Below are positions 50,687 through 58,481 of a DNA stretch of 64,000 bases, in pieces. The translations under genes were made by a program, and so were the position numbers. Every line of letters starts with the position of its first letter. The stretch's first letter is position 1. This DNA comes from CAVTRI01 sp963737075 (GTDB lineage Bacteria; Actinomycetota; Acidimicrobiia; Acidimicrobiales; Palsa-688), in assembly GCA_963737075.1 (NCBI GenBank), contig CAVTRI010000002.1, positions 1,550,001 to 1,614,000 of the forward strand, given 5' to 3'. Below the pieces are notes generated by a model that worked only from the letters and a program-made list of their open reading frames with translations, did not search any database and was not told the origin of the DNA.

Positions 50687-50844
50687 CTGATACGCCGCCC
50701 GATACCAACCAGATCGGCAAGCGGTACGTCTGCGAGACGTGTGGCTCGGAGATCATGTGCGTGAAGCGAGGCGACGGGCGTTTCCATTGTCACGGAACGC
50801 CGATGACCTTGAAGACGGCGAAACCGCTGCCGTCGTCTGACTGA
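50683..50844 (+). CDS. Desulforedoxin-like mini-protein with a Cys-to-His change (53 aa)
   Basis: A 53-residue protein from ATG 50683, GGAGGGAG upstream. KRYVCETCGSEIMCVKRG and FHCHGTPMTLK match the sister protein at 49237, but the final C-C pair is C-H, giving a possible three-Cys/one-His metal site, and an extra Cys follows in IMC. Both lie in one operon, either side of SnoaL and SDR genes. The open frame upstream merges with the SDR only because of its frameshift; the ATG with its ribosome site is the real start. Confidence 0.72.
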   Translation: MTDTPPDTNQIGKRYVCETCGSEIMCVKRGDGRFHCHGTPMTLKTAKPLPSSD

Positions 50845-50845
50845 G

Positions 50846-51844
50846 ATGCAGCTCGCGCTCAGATACGACATGCGGGCGCCGGCGATCGGGGCGCCTGCAT
50901 CCGCGCTGTATGCAGCCGCCATCGAACAGTGCGCTTGGGGCGACCGGCTCGGTTTCGATTCCGTGTACCTGGCAGAGCATCACGGCGCCGACGACGGCTA
51001 CTGCGCGTCACCCATGATCCTGGCTTCGGCCATCGCCGCCGTCACGTCGCAGATCGAGATCCACCTGTCGGCGCTGATCGCCGTGCTGCACAACCCTCTC
51101 CGCCTCGCCGAGGACCTGGCCACGATCGACATCATCAGCCAGGGACGCCTGGCGATGACGCTCGGGATCGGGTATCGCCTGCACGAGTACGAGATGTTCG
51201 GCATCGACAAGAAGCGGCGGGTTCCGCTGCTCGAGGAGATCGTCGGGGTGCTCGAGCAGGCCTGGACCGGCGAACCCTTCGGTTACAAGGGCAAGACGGT
51301 CATGATCCGTCCCACGCCGGTGCGCAAGCCCCGTCCTCCGATCTACATCGGCGGGTCGACCGAAGCCTCCGCCAGGAGGGCGGCCCGGCTGGGTGACAAC
51401 TACTTCCCCGCCCTGCCGGCGTTGACCGACGTCTACGAGGCCGAGCGCAAGCGGCTGAACCTCCCGATGCCGCCCCGGCCGTGGCGCAAAGGCCCGCTCT
51501 TCCTCTTCATCACCGACGATCCCGAGCGAGACTGGCCGGTCGTGGCCCCGCACGTCATCTACACGAGCAACTCCAACAAGGAATGGGCCAAGGAGCGGGG
51601 CGTCGGTGACACGCCCTACCCGCTCCTGGAAGGCGTCGCCGACCTGAAGGCCACTCCCGAGTTCGCGGTCGTCACCCCCGAGGAATGCGTCAAGCTGGCT
51701 CAGGACCTCGGGCCGGACGCGGAGTTGGTCTTCCAGCCCATCATGGGCGGTCTTGACCCGGCAGTGGCCTGGACCAGCCTCGAGCTGTTCGAGAAACAAG
51801 TGTTCCCCCGCCTGGTCGACCTCGGGCTTCAGAGCCGGCCATGA
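50846..51844 (+). CDS. LLM-class flavin/F420-dependent oxidoreductase
   Basis: A 332-residue luciferase-like oxidoreductase: MQLALRYDMRAPAIGAPAS, GFDSVYLAEHHGADDGYC, TIDIISQGRLAMTLGIGYR and PPIYIGGSTEASARRAARLG. The AEHH pattern after the second strand is common in F420- and FMN-dependent alkanal-type members. It follows the mini-protein by one base and overlaps the next thiolase by ATGA. If the desulforedoxin-like proteins carry electrons, this flavoprotein is the most natural partner; there is no direct evidence. Confidence 0.9.
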   Translation: MQLALRYDMRAPAIGAPASALYAAAIEQCAWGDRLGFDSVYLAEHHGADDGYCASPMILASAIAAVTSQIEIHLSALIAVLHNPLRLAEDLATIDIISQGRLAMTLGIGYRLHEYEMFGIDKKRRVPLLEEIVGVLEQAWTGEPFGYKGKTVMIRPTPVRKPRPPIYIGGSTEASARRAARLGDNYFPALPALTDVYEAERKRLNLPMPPRPWRKGPLFLFITDDPERDWPVVAPHVIYTSNSNKEWAKERGVGDTPYPLLEGVADLKATPEFAVVTPEECVKLAQDLGPDAELVFQPIMGGLDPAVAWTSLELFEKQVFPRLVDLGLQSRP

Positions 51845-53022
51845 GCGCCGCTGCGGCCAAGCCCGGTGCCGGCGCTGTCATCGCTGGTCTGGGCATCACC
51901 GAGATGGGCAAGATCTACGAGAAGACCACCGCTGAGTTCGCGGCCGAGGCGGTGAGACTGGCCGCCGCCGACGCCGGGCTGCAGATGCCCGACATCGATG
52001 GCCTCCTGGTCTCCACCGGTGTCACCGGGGGGGTGGGGCTGGAACTTCAACGCGACCTGGGCCTCCGCAACCTCACGCTGCTCTCCGAGATGCAGGCCTT
52101 CGGTGCCACCGCAGGCACCATGCTCCAGCTGGCCTGCGCTTCTGTGCAGCAGGGCTCGTCGAACGCGGTGGCTTGCGTTTTCGCCGACGCGCCCTTGCGA
52201 AGGAACCGGTCGTCCGCGGCGGCGTACGGCGGCCGGGGCATGGGTCAGGTCGGCTGGCGTGGCATCGCCGCCGCCAGCGGCGTCTCGGGGGCGAACCCGA
52301 TGTACGCCATGGCAGCCCGGCGGCACATGGAACGGTACGGGACCACGAGCGAACAGCTGGGCGAGGTCGCGGTCGCCCAGCGGGCCTGGGCCGCGCTCAA
52401 CCCCCGCGCCCAGATGCGGGACCCCATCACGCTGGAGGATCACCAGCAGTCGCGCCTGATTGCCGAACCGTTCCGGCTGCTCGACTGCTGCCTGGTGTCG
52501 AACGGAGCGGTGGCGGTCATCGTCACAACGGCAGAGCGGGCGTCCGACCTGGCTGCGTCGCCGGTGCACGTGCTCGGATGGGCCCAGTGCCACCCGGGCC
52601 GGTTCCTGATGCGCGACGACAATCTCGGTCTGGTCACCGGAGCGGCGCAGGCCGGACCCCGGGCCCTGGCCATGGCCGGCATCACGCTGGACGACGTCGA
52701 CGTCGTCGAGCTGTACGACTGCTACACCTTCACGGTCCTCGTCACGCTGGAGGACTACGGCTTCTGCGAGAAAGGCGAAGGAGGGCCGTTTGTGGCTACC
52801 GGGGCGCTCGGGCCGGGCGGCAAGCTCAAGCTCAATACCGGCGGCGGTCAGCTGTCGGGTTACTACATGTGGGGGATGACGCCGTTGTCCGAAGCGGTCG
52901 TGCAGGTCCGGGGCCAGGGCGGCGAGCGCCAGGCCGAGTCACATTCGATCGCCCTCGTCAGCGGCAACGGCGGCGTGTTCGACCATCATTCGACCATCGT
53001 CCTCGGGGCGGAGCGGCGTTGA
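51841..53022 (+). CDS. SCP-x/Ltp2-type thiolase-like protein (probable retro-aldolase)
   Basis: A 393-residue thiolase-fold protein: GAVIAGLGITEMGKIYEKT, VVELYDCYTFTVLVTLEDYG, NTGGGQLSGYYMWGMTPLSE. At the nucleophile segment (EMQAFGATAGTMLQLA) the expected Cys is absent, though an ACAS follows a few residues later. ATG 51841 overlaps the LLM stop and the gene's own stop overlaps the DUF35 ATG (TGATG). It is the second carbon-carbon cleaving candidate of the operon and, sitting beside two hydratases, best fits the hydratase-aldolase logic of sterol side-chain removal. Confidence 0.87.
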   Translation: MSAAAAKPGAGAVIAGLGITEMGKIYEKTTAEFAAEAVRLAAADAGLQMPDIDGLLVSTGVTGGVGLELQRDLGLRNLTLLSEMQAFGATAGTMLQLACASVQQGSSNAVACVFADAPLRRNRSSAAAYGGRGMGQVGWRGIAAASGVSGANPMYAMAARRHMERYGTTSEQLGEVAVAQRAWAALNPRAQMRDPITLEDHQQSRLIAEPFRLLDCCLVSNGAVAVIVTTAERASDLAASPVHVLGWAQCHPGRFLMRDDNLGLVTGAAQAGPRALAMAGITLDDVDVVELYDCYTFTVLVTLEDYGFCEKGEGGPFVATGALGPGGKLKLNTGGGQLSGYYMWGMTPLSEAVVQVRGQGGERQAESHSIALVSGNGGVFDHHSTIVLGAERR

Positions 53023-53423
53023 TGACTATCACCCTCGGAGCCGTGCAGCGGGACGGCCAGACGAAGGCGTTCCTCGAGGCGACGGCACGCGGCCAGTTCC
53101 TCCTGCGTCGTTGCCGCCAGTGTCAGAGTTTCGGCGGACCCCAGGAGGCCACCTGCCCGAACTGCGGCTCGACCGCCACCGACTGGGTGCCGGCCGGCGG
53201 TGGCGGCCAGGTCGTGAGCTGGTCGGTGGTTCATGGCCGCAACCCGGACGGCTCCACCGGGCCGCAGTCGATCGTTGCCATCGGCGAGTTCGACGAGGGG
53301 CCGTGGTGGTGGAGCCAGGTCGTGGACGCCGACCCGGGCGAGCTGAGGACCGGTCGCCGGCTCGTCGTGGCCTTCGAGAAGGCGGAGGGGAACGAATCCC
53401 TCCCGGTCTTTCGGCTGGCGTAA
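53022..53423 (+). CDS. Zn-ribbon / OB-fold DUF35 protein
   Basis: A 133-residue DUF35 protein with a complete ribbon CRQCQSFGGPQEATCPNCGS (about residues 31-50) and an OB fold containing QVVSWSVVHGRNPDG. ATG 53022 overlaps the thiolase stop by one base. It is presumably the obligate partner of that protein. In ChsH2 of sterol degraders the DUF35 part is fused to a MaoC hydratase; here the hydratases are separate genes 2.5 kb downstream. Confidence 0.88.
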   Translation: MTITLGAVQRDGQTKAFLEATARGQFLLRRCRQCQSFGGPQEATCPNCGSTATDWVPAGGGGQVVSWSVVHGRNPDGSTGPQSIVAIGEFDEGPWWWSQVVDADPGELRTGRRLVVAFEKAEGNESLPVFRLA

Positions 53424-53441
53424 GGTCAGCGCGGACCTTTC

Positions 53442-55925
53442 ATGGGATTCCTGGACGGCCTCAAGGTGCTGGACTGCACCGACGAGCGCGGCCTTCTGGC
53501 CGGTCGCCTGCTCGCCGATTTCGGGGCCGACGTCGTGCAGCTCGAGCCGCCTTCAGGTTCGACCGCCCGCACCGCCCCCCCGTTGGTCGATGGCAGCTCG
53601 ATGTTCTGGGATACCTACGCCTCCAACAAACGGGGCATCCGGTGCGAGCTCACCACCCCTGAGGGGGTGGCGGACGTCAAGGCTTTGGCCGCCGAGGCCG
53701 ACTTTTTCATCGAGTCCAGCGGACCGGGTGTGTTCGAATCACTGGGTTTGGGGTGGGACGCCCTCCGAGAGGCCAACCCGGCGTTGATCTACGTCTCGAT
53801 CAGCCCGTTCGGAGGCGACGGCCCTAAGGCCGGATGGGCTGTCACCGACCTCACCGTATGGGCGGCCGGAGGTCCGCTGGCGTACAACCAGGACGAGGTC
53901 GGCCCACCGCTGCGGATCAGTGTGCCTCAGAGCTTCTTGCACGCCGCCGCCGACGCCGCCGGCGGGGCCCTCCTCGCCCACCGCGCCCGTCGCCATACAG
54001 GCCGCGGTCAGCGGGTCGACGTCTCGGCCCAGGCGTCGCTCGGCCTGTGCACACTGGCCGCCGCCCTCACCGCGGCGACCGGCGACACGGAGCCGGAGTG
54101 GATCCCGAAACGGGGTATCGCCCGCAATATCGACCAGAGCGGCAGCGGCTCTCGCACCCGCCGGTCCAAGTGGGAAGTGCGCGACGGTTACGTGGAGCTG
54201 CACCTGGCCATGGGTGCCGCGGTGGGCGCCTTCACCAACAACTTCTTCGCCTGGATGAACGATTGCGGCACCTGCCCCGATCCGGTCATCGCGGCGTGGG
54301 ATTGGCGGACGCTGCCGGACCTCATCCGGCAGGGTTCGATCGACGGGGACGACCTGGAGCGGGCCCGGGAGATGGTGGGCAGGTTCCTGGCCGACAAGAC
54401 CAAGCAGGAAGTTACAGAAGAGGCGCTCGCCCGGAAGCTCCTCGCCGTCGAAGTCGCCGACGTCTCCGATCTGGTTTCCAGCGAGCACTTCGCGGATCGG
54501 GGCTTTTTCGTGCATCCGGACGACCCCAACCATCCGTCGATGATCATGCCGGGCCCCATCGCCCGAACCGGTGCCGACGCCTTCGCATTCCGCCGTCCGG
54601 CTCCCCGCCTGGGCGAGCACGACGAAGAGGTACGCCGGGACTGGAGGCCCACCGGGCCCAACCGGGTGCCGACGACAGCCATCGAGAGATCGGCCGTACC
54701 CGGCCGTCTCCCCCTCGGAGACCTGAAGGTCCTCGACCTGTCCTGGGTGGTGGCCGGCCCGGTTATCGGCCGGGCCCTGGCCGACTTCGGGGCGACCGTG
54801 ATCAGGGTCGAGTCGTCCACGAAAGTGGAAACCGCCCGCCTCATGTCGCCGTTCTATGGGGGACTGGCCGGGGTGGAGAACTCGGCGTTGTACATCAACT
54901 GCAACGCCGGAAAGCTGGGTCTGGCCCTCGACCTGGCGGTCGCGGAGGCCCGCGAGGTCGTCAAGGAGATGGCCCGCTGGGCCGACGTGGTGGTCGAGTC
55001 CTTCACGCCGGGCCTGATGGAGAGGTGGGGCCTCGGCTACGAACAACTGGCGGCCGACAACCCGAGGTTGATCATGGTGAGCAGCTCGCTCATGGGCAAC
55101 GCGGGCCGCTACTCACGGCTGGCTGGTTACGGCAATATCGGCGCCGCCATGAGCGGGTTCCAGCACATCGTCGGCTGGCCGAACCGACCGCCGATCGGCC
55201 CGTTCGGGCCCTATACCGACTACATCGGACCCCGCCTGGCCTTGGTGGCGTTGCTGGCTGCCCTCGACGATCGCGAGCGCCACGGCCGGGGCTGTTACCT
55301 CGACGTTTCCCAAGCCGAATGCGGTGTCTGGTTTCTGTCTCCTCAAGTGGCCGCCTTTACCGCCGGCGGCCCGGTGCAGGGGGCCTGTGGCAACCGCGAT
55401 GCGGTCTTCGTTCCTCACGGCGTCTTTCCCTGCCGGCCGGACGGCCCCGGCGGGGCCGAACACGTCGCCATCGCGGTGCGCGACGATCGCGACTGGCAAT
55501 CGTTGGCCGAGGTCATGGGCCGGCCGGAACTGGCGACCGACAGCCGCTACGCGACCAGCGAGCACCGCCGCGCTCACGAAGATCGACTCGAGGCGGCCGT
55601 GGCCGAGTGGACCCGAACCCTGACGGCGTCGGTGATCGAGGCGGCCTGCCAGGCGGCGGGAGTGCCGGCTCATCGGGCCAGCACCAGCACCGACTTCATG
55701 GCGGATCCCCAGCTGGAATATCGAGGGCATCTGATCCGGCTCCCGCACCACCTGCATGGCGAGGTCGTAGTGGAGGGTCCCCGTTACGTGCTATCGGACA
55801 CGCCCGGTCGGGTGGACAAGGTGGCGCCCACCATCGGAGAAGATACCGAGCAGGTGCTGGCCGGGATCCTCGGCTGGGACCCTCAACGAATACGGGCGAT
55901 CGAGAAGACGGGAGCGCTGCGTTGA
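53442..55925 (+). CDS. Two-domain class III CoA-transferase (one Asp-type and one Gly-type domain)
   Basis: An 827-residue CaiB-CaiB fusion. Domain 1 (MGFLDGLKVLDCTDERGLLA) keeps the Asp in VTDLTVWAAGG; domain 2, from about residue 425 (LGDLKVLDLSWVVAGPVIGR, LADFGATVIRVES), has no Asp at the same place (GYGNIGAAMSG). The same two types occur as separate overlapping genes at 62432 (SYGPVVQAASG) and 61251 (TSDLVSLAAGG), in reverse order. This suggests a working heterodimer with one catalytic and one structural subunit. ATG 53442 lies 18 bases after the DUF35 stop. It would load the acid substrate with CoA for the operon. Confidence 0.88.
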   Translation: MGFLDGLKVLDCTDERGLLAGRLLADFGADVVQLEPPSGSTARTAPPLVDGSSMFWDTYASNKRGIRCELTTPEGVADVKALAAEADFFIESSGPGVFESLGLGWDALREANPALIYVSISPFGGDGPKAGWAVTDLTVWAAGGPLAYNQDEVGPPLRISVPQSFLHAAADAAGGALLAHRARRHTGRGQRVDVSAQASLGLCTLAAALTAATGDTEPEWIPKRGIARNIDQSGSGSRTRRSKWEVRDGYVELHLAMGAAVGAFTNNFFAWMNDCGTCPDPVIAAWDWRTLPDLIRQGSIDGDDLERAREMVGRFLADKTKQEVTEEALARKLLAVEVADVSDLVSSEHFADRGFFVHPDDPNHPSMIMPGPIARTGADAFAFRRPAPRLGEHDEEVRRDWRPTGPNRVPTTAIERSAVPGRLPLGDLKVLDLSWVVAGPVIGRALADFGATVIRVESSTKVETARLMSPFYGGLAGVENSALYINCNAGKLGLALDLAVAEAREVVKEMARWADVVVESFTPGLMERWGLGYEQLAADNPRLIMVSSSLMGNAGRYSRLAGYGNIGAAMSGFQHIVGWPNRPPIGPFGPYTDYIGPRLALVALLAALDDRERHGRGCYLDVSQAECGVWFLSPQVAAFTAGGPVQGACGNRDAVFVPHGVFPCRPDGPGGAEHVAIAVRDDRDWQSLAEVMGRPELATDSRYATSEHRRAHEDRLEAAVAEWTRTLTASVIEAACQAAGVPAHRASTSTDFMADPQLEYRGHLIRLPHHLHGEVVVEGPRYVLSDTPGRVDKVAPTIGEDTEQVLAGILGWDPQRIRAIEKTGALR

Positions 55926-56515
55926 CCGAGGCGGTCGTGACTGATACCGACGACAGCTGGATGTCCATCTGGCAACCGATGACGGCGGCGGTGGGTTCCG
56001 ATCTCAGCCACGGCCTGGTCGTGCGCGGGTCGGACCCGATCGAACGCTCGACGGTGCGCCGGTACCTCGAGCCTCTGGAGCTCGACTGCGCCCTTCATTA
56101 CGACCCCGAAGTGGCGCGCGCCCACGGTTTCGTCGATGCCACCGCGCCCTACACCTCGGTGCTGACGTTCACCATTCCGGCCTTCTGGGAGCCGGGCCGT
56201 CCCCTGTTCAACAGCGACGAGCGCGACGCCCAACCGGCGTACAGCCCCATAAACGGCGACGACCTCCGGATCGCTCCCGAGGTGACCGGCTTCTTCGCCA
56301 CCGACATCGAGATGGACTTTGTGCGGCCGCCCGTCGTAGGCGAGCACCTGTCGCGTCGAGGCAACGTGCTCCGTTCCTGCTCTCCGAAGTGGATCTCGGT
56401 CGGGCGGGGCGCGTTCCTCACCCTGGAATCCGAGGTGATCAACGACGAGGGCGAGGTGGTGGCCCGGGTACGCAACACCGTCTTCGCCTACGAGCCGGTG
56501 GGACCCAGACCATGA
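55922..56515 (+). CDS. FAS1-like/MaoC N-terminal hot-dog dehydratase subunit
   Basis: A 197-residue hot-dog-fold protein. IERSTVRRYLEPLELDCALH, PYTSVLTFTIPAFWEPG and a late FFATDIEMDFVRPPVVGEHL strand match the N-terminal, non-catalytic half of two-part MaoC enoyl-CoA hydratases (FAS1-type dehydratase domain). TTG 55922 overlaps the transferase stop; GTG 55937 is an alternative. It overlaps the MaoC gene by ATGA, implying an obligate heteromer like ChsH1-ChsH2 or HadAB-type hydratases that take bulky acyl-CoAs. Confidence 0.83.
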   Translation: MTEAVVTDTDDSWMSIWQPMTAAVGSDLSHGLVVRGSDPIERSTVRRYLEPLELDCALHYDPEVARAHGFVDATAPYTSVLTFTIPAFWEPGRPLFNSDERDAQPAYSPINGDDLRIAPEVTGFFATDIEMDFVRPPVVGEHLSRRGNVLRSCSPKWISVGRGAFLTLESEVINDEGEVVARVRNTVFAYEPVGPRP

Positions 56516-56952
56516 CCCCGCAGAGGTGCATAGAGGATGTGCAGGTCGGTGACGAGGTGGCCCCGGTCGAATTCCCCCTGACCGTCTACCGGTTGGTTAT
56601 GGAGGCCGGCGCCTGCCGGGACTTCAACTCCATCCATCACAACTCGGAGTACGCCCGGTCGACAGGCGCCCCTGAAATGTACGCGGCCACCTCGTTCCTG
56701 CTGGGAGCTTGGGAGCGGACGGTGCGCGAGTACATCGGCCTGGCCGGGACCATCCGATCGATCCGTGGTTTTCGTATGAAGAAGTTCAATCCGGTTGGCA
56801 CCACGATGGTCGTGCGGGGCAAGGTGGTCAGCCTCGAGCGGGACGACCCGGGCGGCGGCGTGGCCGAGGTGACCATTTGGTGCGAGAACGGGGGCGACGT
56901 CACCGTCGGCCCGGGCACAGTCACCGTGACGCTTCCCGGTCGGCGCCCATGA
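56512..56952 (+). CDS. MaoC-like (R)-enoyl-CoA hydratase
   Basis: A 146-residue hot-dog hydratase. GACRDFNSIHHNSEYARSTG contains the hydratase catalytic pattern D-F-N-x-I-H-x, Asp and His being about five residues apart near residues 42-47. The rest (MYAATSFLLGAWERTVREYI, IRGFRMKKFNPVG) fits MaoC_dehydratas. It would add water across the double bond of the enoyl-CoA before aldolytic cleavage by the thiolase/DUF35 pair. Last gene of the operon before a new promoter at 56986. Confidence 0.87.
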   Translation: MTPQRCIEDVQVGDEVAPVEFPLTVYRLVMEAGACRDFNSIHHNSEYARSTGAPEMYAATSFLLGAWERTVREYIGLAGTIRSIRGFRMKKFNPVGTTMVVRGKVVSLERDDPGGGVAEVTIWCENGGDVTVGPGTVTVTLPGRRP

Positions 56953-56985
56953 TGCGGAGGTCGTTTTGAGGGGCCGGTTCCCCTA

Positions 56986-57014
56986 TTGACCCTCAATCCC
57001 GAGGAGATTATAAT
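56986..57014 (+). promoter_or_regulatory. Near-consensus promoter placed for a leaderless transcript
   Basis: TTGACC (56986-56991), exactly 17 nt, then TATAAT (57009-57014). The ATG at 57022 begins seven bases after the -10, where transcription should start, so the mRNA is probably leaderless. The -10 lies inside the palindrome GATTATAATC (57006-57015). Confidence 0.75.
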
Positions 57015-57021
57015 CATCACT

Positions 57022-58208
57022 ATGAATCCTGCTGAGGTCGACCGGTTCAAGGTGATCGACACCGACACCCACATCATCGAGCCTTACGACCTGTGGACGT
57101 CCCGCCTCTCGGTCGACAAGTGGGGAGACCGGGTCCCTCATGTTGCCTTCGACGAGAAGTTCCAGGAGGACGCCTGGTTCTTCGGCTCCGACCGGGTGGG
57201 TCCCGCCGCCAGCGCCGCTCAGGCCGGCTGGCACCAGTACCCGCCCGACCACCCGCCCAGCCTCGATGTGGTCGACCAGGCCACCTGGGATCCTCGCGCC
57301 CGCCTGCAACGCATGGACGAGTACGGGATATGGGCTCAGGTCCTGTACCCCAACGTGGCCGGCTTCGGTGCCGGCAAGGTGCTGGCCATTGGCGACCCGG
57401 AGCTGATGCTGGCCTGCGTGCGGGCTTATAACGACTTTCTCGCCGACTACGCCTCTGTCGATCCGCGGCGGTTCGTGCCGATCATGGCGCTGCCGATGTG
57501 GGACGTCGACCTATGCCGGCAGGAGGTCGAGCGGGCCACCGGCCTCGGCCACAAGGGCGTCATCATGACCGGCGAACCGACCTTCTGGGGACTGCCCAAG
57601 ATCGCCGATCCGCACTGGGATCCGTCTGTGGGCGCTGCTTCAGGACGCCGACCTGTCCGTCAACTTCCACATCGGCTCAGGCGACATGTCGATCTTCGAC
57701 CACGCCTACGCCGCCGGCCGGGCGCCACGCCAACTATGCGGGTTTCGGCGTGCAGTTCGGCATGGGCAACGCCAAAGTGATCGCCAATCTGATCACTGGC
57801 GGCGTCTGCCATCGGTTCCCGGGGCTGAAGTTCGTGTCGGTCGAGAGCGGTATCGGCTGGATCCCCTTCGCCCTGGACCATCTCGACTGGCAGTGGAAGA
57901 ACTGCGGCGTGCCCCTCGAGCACCCCGAGTACGACCTCCTGCCGAGCGAGTACTTCGTGCGCCAGATGTTCGGGTGCTTCTGGTTCGAGACGGCGACGGT
58001 CAAGGCGGCCATAGACCAACTGGGCCCGAACTGGATCCTCTACGAGAGCGACTTCCCGCACCCCACCAGCATGGCGCCGGGCCCCGCCACGGCCGCCGTC
58101 GCCCCTCGCGAGTTCATCGCCAGCGGCCTGAGCGACCTTCCCGACGACACCCTGCGGGCGATATTGCACGACAACGCCGCCCGTCTCTATCACCTCGACC
58201 CCGCGTGA
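57022..58208 (+). pseudogene. Amidohydrolase-2 gene with two +1 frameshifts
   Basis: ATG 57022 starts MNPAEVDRFKVIDTDTHIIE (D-x-H-x-x-E) and runs to KIADPHWDP. One extra base near 57624 shifts homology to WALLQDADLSVNFHIGSGDM and SIFDHAYAAG; a second near 57720 to HANYAGFGVQFGMGNAKVIA, then ESDFPHPTSMAP and DNAARLYHLDPA at the end. Corrected, the protein has about 394 residues, normal for the family. The two gains do not restore the frame by themselves, so as written the product is cut after the first half. A strong leaderless promoter is intact, which argues that the gene is, or recently was, active. Confidence 0.85.
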
Positions 58209-58218
58209 GCGAGCTGCG

Positions 58219-58467
58219 TCAATGGGAGCCGCGCCAGGCCAGTGAGCCCCCGTCGGCCATGTAGGCGTGGCCGGTGAGGAAGGACGCCTCATCGGAGGCG
58301 AGGAAGCCAACCAAGTTGGCCACCTCGTGCGGCTCGCCCGGCCGCTCGAGGAGATGGGCTCCCCACATGGCCCGGATGGTGGCGTCCCGATCGGCCAGGC
58401 CGACGGCCACGGCCCGGCCGATTCCATCTCCGGCTCCGGTGACGATGCACACCTTGTCCGCCACCAC
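58219..58467 (-). pseudogene. SDR remnant with a large in-frame internal deletion
   Basis: The 82-codon frame from GTG 58467 reads DKVCIVTGAGDGIGRAVAVG (cofactor motif) and then jumps to GAHLLERPGEPHEVANLVGF and LTGHAYMADGGSLAWRG, the C-terminal part of an SDR. About 150-160 residues with the catalytic Ser, Tyr and Lys are gone, yet the frame is open. It lies 14 bp after the nitroreductase gene, at the operon's end. Inactive as a dehydrogenase. Confidence 0.82.
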
Positions 58468-58481
58468 TGGTCGCGCCGCTT

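Noticed and set aside
53834..56515. An 893-codon plus-strand frame overlapping the two-domain CoA-transferase
   Set aside because: Most of it is an out-of-frame shadow of the transferase; only the last 198 codons (from 55922) are a real gene, the hot-dog dehydratase.
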